A stretch of DNA of 14,040 bases from assembly GCA_043746555.1 (NCBI GenBank), contig JAYTQU010000233.1, forward strand, positions 1-14,040. Direction: 5' to 3'. The notes beneath the pieces are model-generated. The model searched no databases and was not told where the DNA came from. It saw only the letters and a list, made by a program, of their open reading frames with translations. How positions within the stretch are numbered: position 1 is the first letter of the stretch; each line of letters begins with the position of its first letter. The position numbers were made by a program, and so were the translations under genes. This document shows positions 1-7,351 of this stretch, piece after piece. Origin of the DNA: CAZQYC01 sp043746555 (GTDB lineage: Bacteria > Pseudomonadota > Gammaproteobacteria > Steroidobacterales > Steroidobacteraceae).

Positions 1-24
1 GTCCATCATGATTTAATATCGTAA

Positions 25-40
25 CTACACTGTAGCTACA
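25..40. repeat. Overlapping palindromes upstream of the M14 peptidase gene
   Basis: CTACA-C-TGTAG (25-35) overlaps the perfect 10-bp palindrome TGTAGCTACA (31-40), so the half-site CTACA/TGTAG occurs three times in 16 bases. A second inverted repeat, TGGCAAT (70-76) with ATTGCCA (91-97), follows. This is dyad symmetry as seen in repressor operators, about 140 bases before the peptidase start. No protein can be assigned to it. The rest of 1-181 shows no gene. Confidence 0.35.
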
Positions 41-181
41 TGTCCATACTGTCTGGCGATACAATTTGTTGGCAATGCTAGTTATGCCGAATTGCCAGTT
101 GAGTTGAGGTAGTTGGGGCAGTGGCCTCTATTTGCAAGCAGAACCATTTAACTCAGTAGTTTTTGGATTCATTCCACGCCA

Positions 182-1918
182 ATGCACAATTCAAGTTTGC
201 TCACGTTGGCGGAACAATCCCAGTTCCGATTCACCGGTCGCATCGATGAGGTCGAACGGCTTGCGAATTCGTTCGCGAGCCGATGGCCCGACGCGGTGCG
301 GAGTTTTGAATACGGAAATTCGGTCGAAGGGCGGCCGCTGCGCGCGCTGGTTGTCTCGAAAAGCGGTTCGTTGTCTGCGGCTCAGATCAAAGCGAATAAG
401 ATTCCGTTGCTCATGCTTCAAGGCGGTATTCATCCTGGTGAAAGCGATGGCAAGGATGCGGGATTTATCGCGTTACGCGAGCTGCTGAGTAACGACGCCG
501 CCGAACTCAAGCGCATTGCAATTCTCTTTGTGCCGGCGTTCAACACCGATGGCCATGAACGAGTCGGCAAATGGAATCGACCTAACCAAGTGGGCCCCGA
601 AGACACCGGCTGGCGCACGACGGCGCAAAATCTCAATCTCAATCGCGACTACATGAAAGCGGACGCGCCGGAGATGCACGCGATGCTTCGGTTGCTAAAT
701 GAATACGATCCGGTGGTATGCGCCGACATGCATGTCACTGACGGCGCCGATTTTGAGCCGGATGTGTCGATTCAAGTCGAGCCGATCAATCAAGGCGATC
801 CTTCGCTGTTCGCGAGCGGCGTGCAATTGCGCGATATGTTGATCGCGAAACTGAAAGCAACCGGTTCGTTGCCGTTGCCGTTCTATCCTGATCTATACGA
901 GATTGATAATCCTGCATCAGGATTTCTATTGACCGTCTACTCGCCGCGATTCTCGACTGGCTACTTTCCCGCGCGCAATCGTTTCACCGTGCTTGTCGAA
1001 ACGCATTCGTGGAAGGATTACGCAACGCGAGTGGGCGTCACGCGCAATACGATTGTGGGCCTTGTCGAGTTGCTGTCGGTGCATGGAAAAAGCTGGCTTG
1101 AATCGGCGCTACGGGCGGATCGAGTTGGTGAGAATGCCGCCGGCAAAGAATTCGCGCTTGACTTCGCTGCCGGTTGGCGTGAACCGACACCGGATTCGCC
1201 GAATGCGCGTAATGAAAGTGAGGGATCGGTCGAGACCATCGAGTTTCGGGGTTATGCCTACACACGAAAACCTTCGGAAATCTCAGGCGAACTCGTCACG
1301 ACCTACGATCCGAAAACGCCGCAGATTTGGCGAGTACCATTTCGCAAGAACACAGCAGCGTCATTGGTCGTCAAAGCGCCGGCATTGGGATACATCGTTC
1401 CGCTTGGCTACGCGCAGGACATCGGCGCGAAGTTAGCGCTGCACGGTATTAAGAACGAACCATGGACAATTAGTGTTACGAAACAGGTCGACGCGTTTCG
1501 GGTGACTCAAGCCAAGTTCTCGACAGCGCCGTTCGAGGGGCGGATGCGCGCGACGCTTCAGGGCACATGGGCTAGTGAATCGCGCGAGATCAAACAGGGC
1601 TCGCTGTTTGTGCCCATCGCACAACTACGCGCGCGTCTCATGATGGCGTTGCTTGAGCCGCAAGCGCCGGATTCCTTCGCGGCGTGGGGCTACTTTAATG
1701 CTTGTTTCGAACAGAAAGAACACCTGGAGCCTTACGTCGCCGAGCAGATTGCGCGTGAGATGATTGCGAACGATTCAGCGTTGGCCGATCGGTTCAAACG
1801 AAAACTGGCCAGCGACAATGGGTTTGCTAAGAACTCGGCAGCACGTCTGGAGTTTTTCTTGCGTCGACATGCATCATGGGACGAGGGCTATAACCTTTAT
1901 CCGATCTATCGTATTTGA
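182..1918 (+). CDS. M14 family zinc metallocarboxypeptidase-like protein
   Basis: The 578-residue protein has the M14 (carboxypeptidase A-like) fold signature. The zinc-binding HxxE appears as GGIHPGES with His84 and Glu87. An Asn-Arg substrate-binding motif follows in NLNLNRDYMK. The third zinc ligand is probably His184 in ADMHVTDGADF, and the catalytic Glu is probably Glu273 in VLVETHSWKDY. About 280 C-terminal residues beyond the peptidase core are of unknown role. Related proteins are often exported, but no signal peptide is visible here. The frame is closed by a stop at 149-151, so at most ten more residues could be added upstream. There is no clear Shine-Dalgarno sequence before the chosen ATG. 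The gene stands alone, about 145 bases before the acyl-CoA operon. The family assignment is firm; the substrate (peptide, peptidoglycan fragment or modified amino acid) is unknown. Confidence 0.85.
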   Translation: MHNSSLLTLAEQSQFRFTGRIDEVERLANSFASRWPDAVRSFEYGNSVEGRPLRALVVSKSGSLSAAQIKANKIPLLMLQGGIHPGESDGKDAGFIALRELLSNDAAELKRIAILFVPAFNTDGHERVGKWNRPNQVGPEDTGWRTTAQNLNLNRDYMKADAPEMHAMLRLLNEYDPVVCADMHVTDGADFEPDVSIQVEPINQGDPSLFASGVQLRDMLIAKLKATGSLPLPFYPDLYEIDNPASGFLLTVYSPRFSTGYFPARNRFTVLVETHSWKDYATRVGVTRNTIVGLVELLSVHGKSWLESALRADRVGENAAGKEFALDFAAGWREPTPDSPNARNESEGSVETIEFRGYAYTRKPSEISGELVTTYDPKTPQIWRVPFRKNTAASLVVKAPALGYIVPLGYAQDIGAKLALHGIKNEPWTISVTKQVDAFRVTQAKFSTAPFEGRMRATLQGTWASESREIKQGSLFVPIAQLRARLMMALLEPQAPDSFAAWGYFNACFEQKEHLEPYVAEQIAREMIANDSALADRFKRKLASDNGFAKNSAARLEFFLRRHASWDEGYNLYPIYRI

Positions 1919-2062
1919 GTCGCAGCCCAGTCCGGGAAAACCGAGTTCCGAGGCTCGAAATAGGTGAGTTCGACTTTCCCCACTGATCGGAAGCCGTAAC
2001 TCGGGTACGATAGCGGTGAGTCCTTTGTTCCCCCGATGCGATCAATAAAAGAGCCCCAACGG

Positions 2063-3136
2063 ATGAGCGATTCGAGCAGTCTTATAGCCGACACAACGCG
2101 GCGTATCTTTCGTGAACTTGGGCGTGAACTTGGGCGTGAACTTGGCGATCCAAAATCGCAGCGGAATGACAGCCGGCGTCAAGCACTATGGCGGGCATTG
2201 GACGATGCCGGTCTAACGCGCACTTGGGTTCCCGAACGATTGGGCGGCGCCGATGCCAGTCTCGCCGATGGCTTTGATGTGCTACGCATTGCGGGCGAGT
2301 TTGCAGTCGATGTGCCCCTCGCAGAGCAGTTACTTGCGGGTTGGCTGTTATCGCGTGCAAACCTATCGCTTCCGGAAGGTGTGCTTACGATTGCGACGGT
2401 CGATCGTCGCGATCGAATCGAGCTGGGTAGTCACGATGAACTCACAGGCATCGCGCGCGCTGTGCCGTTCGGTCGCGTAGCGACACGCTGCGCGCTGTTG
2501 GCGCATCGGGGCGAGCAATCATTTACGGCGGTGATCAATCGTGCCGACTGTGCGCTTGACGAGCGCGACAACATTGCCCATGAGTCGAGAGATCGACTCT
2601 CGCTTCGTGCCGTCAAACCGCTATCGTTGACGCCATCGAGTACTTCATTCGATGAGTTGATCTTAATGGGCGCCGCGGTGCGCGCGGTACAAATGGCCGG
2701 CGCATTGCAGAGTGTTCTGGATTTGTCGGCAACGTATGCGAACGAACGCGTGGCGTTCGAAAAACCGATCGGTAAATTTCAAGCTGTGCAACACAGTCTC
2801 GCGCGCCTGGCTGGGGAAACGGCTGCAGCAGTCGCTGCGGCAAGTTCCGCAGCCGATGCGATTGATTCGTCGCCGACTTTCGATGAAGCGATTTTTCTGG
2901 AAGTCGCCAGCGCGAAGATTCGTGTCGGCGAGGCGGTGACGACGGGGACGGCAATCGCGCATCAAGTTCATGGCGCTATCGGTTTTACGCAAGAACATAT
3001 TCTGCATCGCTACACGCAACGGCTTTGGGCGTGGCGCGATGACTTCGGAAGTGAAAGCGACTGGGCAGTGCGATTGGGCAAACTAGTGTCGAGTAACGGC
3101 GCGGACGCGCTGTGGCCAATGTTGGCCGCGCGGTAG
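2063..3136 (+). CDS. Acyl-CoA dehydrogenase family protein, likely non-catalytic subunit of a heteromeric enzyme
   Basis: This 357-residue FadE-like protein would work with the next gene product in alpha,beta-dehydrogenation of an acyl-CoA. The C-terminal domain is recognisable: the ERVAFEKPIGKFQ helix and then QVHGAIGF (residues 301-308), the segment that contacts FAD of a neighbouring subunit in this family. The middle domain is short and lacks the usual T/S-E-P-x-x-G-S-D and W-I/T-T-N/G flavin motifs. No catalytic Glu is present at the helix-G position or in a C-terminal GGT/S-x-E. That pattern fits the partner subunit of alpha2-beta2 dehydrogenases such as mycobacterial FadE28/FadE29. Near the N-terminus is a triplicated RELG. 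An in-frame ATG at 2036 would add nine residues; neither start has a strong Shine-Dalgarno. The gene ends 13 nt before the second subunit. Family is sure; subunit role is inferred. Confidence 0.85.
   Translation: MSDSSSLIADTTRRIFRELGRELGRELGDPKSQRNDSRRQALWRALDDAGLTRTWVPERLGGADASLADGFDVLRIAGEFAVDVPLAEQLLAGWLLSRANLSLPEGVLTIATVDRRDRIELGSHDELTGIARAVPFGRVATRCALLAHRGEQSFTAVINRADCALDERDNIAHESRDRLSLRAVKPLSLTPSSTSFDELILMGAAVRAVQMAGALQSVLDLSATYANERVAFEKPIGKFQAVQHSLARLAGETAAAVAAASSAADAIDSSPTFDEAIFLEVASAKIRVGEAVTTGTAIAHQVHGAIGFTQEHILHRYTQRLWAWRDDFGSESDWAVRLGKLVSSNGADALWPMLAAR
2111..2146 (+). repeat. Three tandem 12-bp units inside the dehydrogenase gene
   Basis: The unit CGTGAACTTGGG occurs at 2111-2122 and 2123-2134 and, with one change in its last base, at 2135-2146. 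It encodes RELG three times in the N-terminal helical region. The near-identity at DNA level points to recent in-frame tandem duplication, possibly variable in copy number. Confidence 0.9.
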
Positions 3137-3149
3137 GAGATAAGTAAGT

Positions 3150-4307
3150 ATGGCCGCCATTCAATTCGATCCAATTCGGTTGCCTGCTAAAGCACAGGAC
3201 TTACGTGCCGAAGTGCGTGAGTTTATTCGCAAGGAAATCGCGTCGGGATTGATCCACCCAAGCCAGGGAGTTACGTATCCGGGCTACAGTCCGGAATTCA
3301 GCCGTAAAGTCGGCGCGAAAGGTTGGATCGGCATCACGTGGCCAAAAAAATATGGCGGTCACGAACGCAGTTTCTTGGAGCGCTACGTGGTCACCGAAGA
3401 ATTTCGCGTCGCCAATGCGCCGGTGGGTTTGCACTTCACGGCGGACCGGCAAAGCGGACCGATGCTGCTCAAGTATGCGAACGAGAAAATAAAGTCCGAC
3501 ATCGTGCCGCGCATCACGCGCGGCGAATGCTGTTTCTGCATCGGCATGAGCGAGCCGAACTCCGGTTCCGATTTGTTCGCCGCCAATGTGCGCGCGACTC
3601 AATGCGATGGCGGCTTCAAGGTTCGAGGCACGAAAGTATGGACCACCGGCGCACATCATGCCGACTACATGATTGGCCTGTTTCGCACTTCGCCATCCAC
3701 CAAAGAGAATCGTCGTCATGGCTTGACGCAGTTTTTGGTGGATATGAAATCGCCGGGCATCACGGTGAATCCCATTGCCAACATGACGGGGCAACACGAG
3801 TTCAATGAAGTGGTGTTCGACGACGTCTTCATTTCAGCCGAAAACGCACTGGGCGACATCGACATGGCATGGAAGCAGGCCACCAGTGAACTCGCTTACG
3901 AACGCAGCGGTCCGGAACGATTTCTGGAAATCTCTTACGTACTCTTCGAGCTGGTTCGATTGCTTGGCAACGAACCTGACGTGCGCGGCGCCGAAGGCAT
4001 CGGTCGACTGGTGGCGCAACTTCATACATTGCGTCGAATGTCGGTGTCGGTGAACGGCATGTTGCAAGCAGGAAAGGAACCGACGCTCGAAGGTTCTATC
4101 GTTAAAGATTTGGGCACCGTGTGGCAACAGGCATTGCCGCATAAAGCGCGCGACCTCGCGGCATTCATCGACGGCGATGTGCAGGATCGCACTGAGTTCG
4201 ATCGTAAGGTCGTGCATGCCACAACCGTTGCGCCGAAGCTCACGATTCAAGGCGGCACGACAGAAGTGCTGCGCGGAATCATTGCGCGCGGCCTCGGACT
4301 TCGATAG
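3150..4307 (+). CDS. Acyl-CoA dehydrogenase, catalytic subunit
   Basis: The 385-residue flavoprotein would dehydrogenate an acyl-CoA to the 2-enoyl-CoA, passing electrons to ETF. The N-terminal helical domain includes GWIGITWPKKYGGHERS. The flavin-binding beta domain has MSEPNSGSD and KVWTTGAHHADY. Helix G carries LAYERSG with Glu251, the position used as catalytic base in isovaleryl-CoA and long-chain dehydrogenases. The C-terminus is IQGGTTEVLRGIIARGLGLR. It lacks the Q-x-x-G-G-x-G-F segment of ordinary homotetrameric enzymes, which is instead present in the preceding gene product, so the two probably form one enzyme. The start is supported by AGGAGA, which overlaps the upstream stop codon, and by 13-nt spacing, suggesting translational coupling. 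The substrate is unknown. Heteromeric members of this type in other bacteria act on bulky steroid or bile-acid side chains. Confidence 0.92.
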   Translation: MAAIQFDPIRLPAKAQDLRAEVREFIRKEIASGLIHPSQGVTYPGYSPEFSRKVGAKGWIGITWPKKYGGHERSFLERYVVTEEFRVANAPVGLHFTADRQSGPMLLKYANEKIKSDIVPRITRGECCFCIGMSEPNSGSDLFAANVRATQCDGGFKVRGTKVWTTGAHHADYMIGLFRTSPSTKENRRHGLTQFLVDMKSPGITVNPIANMTGQHEFNEVVFDDVFISAENALGDIDMAWKQATSELAYERSGPERFLEISYVLFELVRLLGNEPDVRGAEGIGRLVAQLHTLRRMSVSVNGMLQAGKEPTLEGSIVKDLGTVWQQALPHKARDLAAFIDGDVQDRTEFDRKVVHATTVAPKLTIQGGTTEVLRGIIARGLGLR

Positions 4308-4327
4308 CGCGACTACGATAGTCGCGC
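4307..4327 (+). repeat. Intercistronic hairpin in the acyl-CoA operon
   Basis: GCGCGACT (4307-4314) pairs perfectly with AGTCGCGC (4320-4327) around the 5-nt loop ACGAT, starting on the last base of the dehydrogenase stop codon. No T-tract follows and the next ATG is only 15 nt away, so it is more likely an mRNA-stabilising or processing hairpin than a terminator. Confidence 0.6.
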
Positions 4328-4342
4328 GCCGATAGTAAACGC

Positions 4343-6514
4343 ATGACCAATCTCGCTGCGCTATTGTCGCCGCAATCCGTTGCCGTCATCGGTGCATCGG
4401 CCGACACCACTATTTTGCGTGGACGCACGCTAAGCGTGATGCTCGGTCACGCGTATGTCGGACGTCTCTATCCCGTAAGTCGCAGTCAAAGCGAGATACA
4501 AGGTCTGCGCGCCTATGCATCGATCGACGCAGTGCCGGAGCGTGTCGATTTAGCGTTGCTTATTATTCCGGCGGCCCATGTTCCTGATGAATTGGAGCGC
4601 TGTGGACGAGCGGGTGTAAAAGCCGCGCTCATTATCACATCGGGATTTGCCGAACAAAACGGCAAAAACGGAGAGGGCGGCGAAGAAGGCGCGGCGATGC
4701 AACAGCGTCTGCGCGACATTGCGACGCGCTACGACATGATTGTGTGCGGACCGAATACTGAAGGGTTCGTTAACACCGCAGTGAATTTATGCGCGACTTT
4801 CAGTCCCGTGGTTGATGCGTTACCAATGACGCTCGTACCAGTGCCGCTCGTTCCGCCGTCCCGAACAAAAGGTCAAGTTGCCGTAGTTGCCCAAAGCGGT
4901 GGCATGGGCTTCGCGTTTTTCGATCGCGGCCGTCCTAAGGAAATTTCATTTAGTTACATCGTCACCACCGGCAATGAAGTCCGCTTGGAAGTGTTCGATG
5001 TGGTCGACTACTTGATCGACGAAGGGCACACCAATGTGTTCCTTTTGTTTTTAGAAAACATCAAGACTGCGACGACATTCAGGCGTGTTGCCGACAAAGC
5101 GCTGCGTGCCGGAAAACCCATCATAGTGACCAAGATTGGTCATAGCGAAGCGGGGCAACGCGCCGCCGCTTCGCACACTGCCGCGCTCGCCGGTAACTAC
5201 GACGCCTATCAAGCGATGTTTCGTCACTACGGCATCGTCGAAGGTCACGACATCGAAGAGATGGTCGACTTTGCCGCCGCGTTTTCGTGTTATCGAGAGA
5301 AGTTACCCGCTGGCTTCAATGTTGGCATCGGCACGGCGTCGGGCGGTGGCGGCGGTTGGATGGCGGATGCGTGCGCGGCGGAAGGCCTACGGATTCCGAC
5401 ACTAGACGACGCCACGCGCAAGCTCATCGACGCGCACCTACCGGCGTACGGCACGTCGCAAAATCCCGTCGACGGCACGGCGCAAGCGATTCGCGAAATC
5501 GGATACAGCGAACTTGCGCGACTCATCGCATTGTCGGATCGCGTCGATGCTGTGATCATGGTGACGTCCGCGCGCAGCGCCGAAATCTTTAAACGCGACC
5601 GACACAGACTTGAATCGCTAGCGCGCGAGTGTCCGAAGCCCGTGTTGTTTTGGTCATACACGTCGCCGTGCGATGAATCGACGCGCATCTTGAACGAAGC
5701 GGGCTTTCATCTGTTTACCAACCTGCGTCACTGCGCGCGGGCAGCTGCAATGCTCGCGAACTATCGCGTACATCGCGAGCGTTTTCTATTAGCGGCACCG
5801 AAGATTGAATTGGACGTGCAACGCGCCGCCCATGTGCGAACCGCGCTCGAGGCATCTGCATTGTGTGAGTATCAAGTGTATCCATTGTTGAATAGCTATG
5901 GCATTCAAACGATCGGCGCAGAGTTGGCGGCGTCGGCGCACGATGCGGTTCGCATCGCAGCGATGATGCATGCGCCTGTTGCATTGAAAGTTCAGTCGAC
6001 AAGCATTCCTCACAAAACAGATGCTCGGGCAGTTGCGCTCGAGCTTCGCGACGCGTCGTCCATTCAAGAAGCGTACGACCGTTTAATCCGCAATGCCACG
6101 CAGTACGCGCCTCATGCGAAGATCGACGGCGTGTTAGTGCAACGGATGGCCGCGCCGGGACTCGAAGTGATTGTTGCTATCCGGCGTGATGAGTTGTTCG
6201 GACCGATGCTGATGATTGGTTTGGGCGGCGTGCATGTGGAAGTGCTGCGCGATGTAGTCCTCTCTCCCGTGCCCGTGTCGCACGAAGCGGCGCGCGAATT
6301 GTTAGCGCGATTGCGAGGCTGTGCACTATTGAATGGTGTGCGTGGCGGTAACCCCGTCGATAAATCGGCATTAGTCGACTTGATCGTGCGGTTGTCTCAA
6401 TTCGCAATCGAACACGGTGAGCACTTCGATGTGCTGGAACTGAATCCCGTACTGGTGCACGATGCCGGCGAGGGCGTATCGATTGTCGATGCGCTGCTTA
6501 CGACTCGACAATAA
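4343..6514 (+). CDS. Fused ADP-forming acyl-CoA synthetase (acetate--CoA ligase family)
   Basis: The 723-residue protein has both halves of the NDP-forming acyl-CoA synthetase family in one chain. An N-terminal CoA-binding Rossmann domain begins SPQSVAVIGAS. Succinyl-CoA-ligase-like domains follow, including VAVVAQSGGMGF and the predicted phosphohistidine His278 in AASHTAALAG. A C-terminal ATP-grasp domain runs from about residue 500, with ALKVQSTSIPHKTDA, IGLGGVHVEVLRD and DVLELNPVLV. The family reversibly converts carboxylate + ATP + CoA into acyl-CoA + ADP + Pi through phosphorylated histidine. Its position between dehydrogenase and crotonase genes suggests that it loads the pathway's starting acid onto CoA. 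The substrate cannot be read from the sequence. Related pimeloyl- or acetyl-CoA synthetases and protein acetyltransferase (Pat-like) fusions share the layout, but no GNAT domain is present here. Confidence 0.9.
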   Translation: MTNLAALLSPQSVAVIGASADTTILRGRTLSVMLGHAYVGRLYPVSRSQSEIQGLRAYASIDAVPERVDLALLIIPAAHVPDELERCGRAGVKAALIITSGFAEQNGKNGEGGEEGAAMQQRLRDIATRYDMIVCGPNTEGFVNTAVNLCATFSPVVDALPMTLVPVPLVPPSRTKGQVAVVAQSGGMGFAFFDRGRPKEISFSYIVTTGNEVRLEVFDVVDYLIDEGHTNVFLLFLENIKTATTFRRVADKALRAGKPIIVTKIGHSEAGQRAAASHTAALAGNYDAYQAMFRHYGIVEGHDIEEMVDFAAAFSCYREKLPAGFNVGIGTASGGGGGWMADACAAEGLRIPTLDDATRKLIDAHLPAYGTSQNPVDGTAQAIREIGYSELARLIALSDRVDAVIMVTSARSAEIFKRDRHRLESLARECPKPVLFWSYTSPCDESTRILNEAGFHLFTNLRHCARAAAMLANYRVHRERFLLAAPKIELDVQRAAHVRTALEASALCEYQVYPLLNSYGIQTIGAELAASAHDAVRIAAMMHAPVALKVQSTSIPHKTDARAVALELRDASSIQEAYDRLIRNATQYAPHAKIDGVLVQRMAAPGLEVIVAIRRDELFGPMLMIGLGGVHVEVLRDVVLSPVPVSHEAARELLARLRGCALLNGVRGGNPVDKSALVDLIVRLSQFAIEHGEHFDVLELNPVLVHDAGEGVSIVDALLTTRQ

Positions 6515-6527
6515 TGAGGAGCTAGTC

Positions 6528-7349
6528 ATGTCCGCTCTCCCCGTATTCAATGAGATTGGCGTCGCACTCGACGGCCATGTGGCGATCGTTGAGATTCGCC
6601 GCCCGCCGCATAATTTCTTCGACGTGAAATTGATCGGCGAAATTGCCGCAGCGTACGAGGCGCTCGATAAAATTGCCGACTGTCGTTCCATCGTGTTGGC
6701 GGCGGAGGGGAAATCCTTTTGCGCCGGCGCGAATTTAGGCGGCAACGACGCGTCCGCGGACGCAGGTACTCGCGATGCCGGGCCTCTCGATGCTGGGCCT
6801 CGCGATGCCAACACGGCGCAGTTGTATCGTGAAGCGGTAAAATTATTTCGCACGCACAAACCGATTGTCGCCGCGGTGCATGGCCCCGCCATCGGCGGCG
6901 GACTTGGGCTCGCTGTATCGGCGGATTTTCGCGTGAGCTGCGCCGAAGCGACTTTCAGCGCAAACTTTACGCGCTTGGGGTTTCATCCTGGTTTTGGACT
7001 TACTGTCACGCTGCCGCAGCTCATCGGCTTCAATCCGGCGGCGCTGTTGTTTTATACGGGCCGACGAATCAAAGGCGATGAAGCGCATCGCATTGGATTG
7101 GCTGATGTGTTGGTTCCGCAAATCGAAGTACGCGCCGCCGCAGTTGCGCTTGCTCGCGAAATCGCGGGTTCTGCGCCGCTAGGTGTGGTCGCAACGCGCG
7201 CAACTCTGCGGCGAGGATTGGCGGACCGAATCGCGGCAGCTACCGAGATCGAACTTGCCGCGCAGAGCGCTCTGCGCAAAACACAAGACTTTCAAGAAGG
7301 CGTGCGCGCTAGCGGCGAACGTCGCGAGCCGAAATTCACGGGACGATAA
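6528..7349 (+). CDS. Crotonase-fold enoyl-CoA hydratase/isomerase family protein with atypical active site
   Basis: The 273-residue protein has the crotonase fold. Oxyanion-hole segments are FCAGANL (residues 64-70) and GPAIGGGLGLAVSADF (from residue 119). The positions equal to rat enoyl-CoA hydratase Glu144 and Glu164 are Gly127 and Phe147 by motif alignment, so a classical hydratase mechanism is unlikely. Candidate alternatives are an isomerase, hydrolase, decarboxylase or a binding role. Between the oxyanion loop and the next helix lies an inserted Asp/Ala/Gly repeat (about residues 72-95). The chosen ATG follows GAGGAG by 6 nt and sits 13 nt after the synthetase stop; a longer frame opening at 6462 would overlap the synthetase and lacks such a signal. 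The last gene of the operon, it converges on the kinase gene with a 2-nt gap. Fold is sure; reaction is open. Confidence 0.88.
   Translation: MSALPVFNEIGVALDGHVAIVEIRRPPHNFFDVKLIGEIAAAYEALDKIADCRSIVLAAEGKSFCAGANLGGNDASADAGTRDAGPLDAGPRDANTAQLYREAVKLFRTHKPIVAAVHGPAIGGGLGLAVSADFRVSCAEATFSANFTRLGFHPGFGLTVTLPQLIGFNPAALLFYTGRRIKGDEAHRIGLADVLVPQIEVRAAAVALAREIAGSAPLGVVATRATLRRGLADRIAAATEIELAAQSALRKTQDFQEGVRASGERREPKFTGR
6759..6803 (+). repeat. Three imperfect 15-bp units encoding DAG-x-x
   Basis: Units at 6759-6773, 6774-6788 and 6789-6803 encode DAGTR, DAGPL and DAGPR, followed by a partial fourth unit (DA). They lie in a surface loop of the crotonase-like protein, just after the first oxyanion-hole motif. 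The units differ by several bases, so they are older than the RELG repeat upstream. Confidence 0.85.
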
Positions 7350-7351
7350 CC

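Noticed and set aside
3201..3797. A 198-residue open frame on the - strand
   Set aside because: It lies fully antisense to the catalytic acyl-CoA dehydrogenase gene and shows no recognisable motif; GC-rich coding sequence often leaves such frames open.
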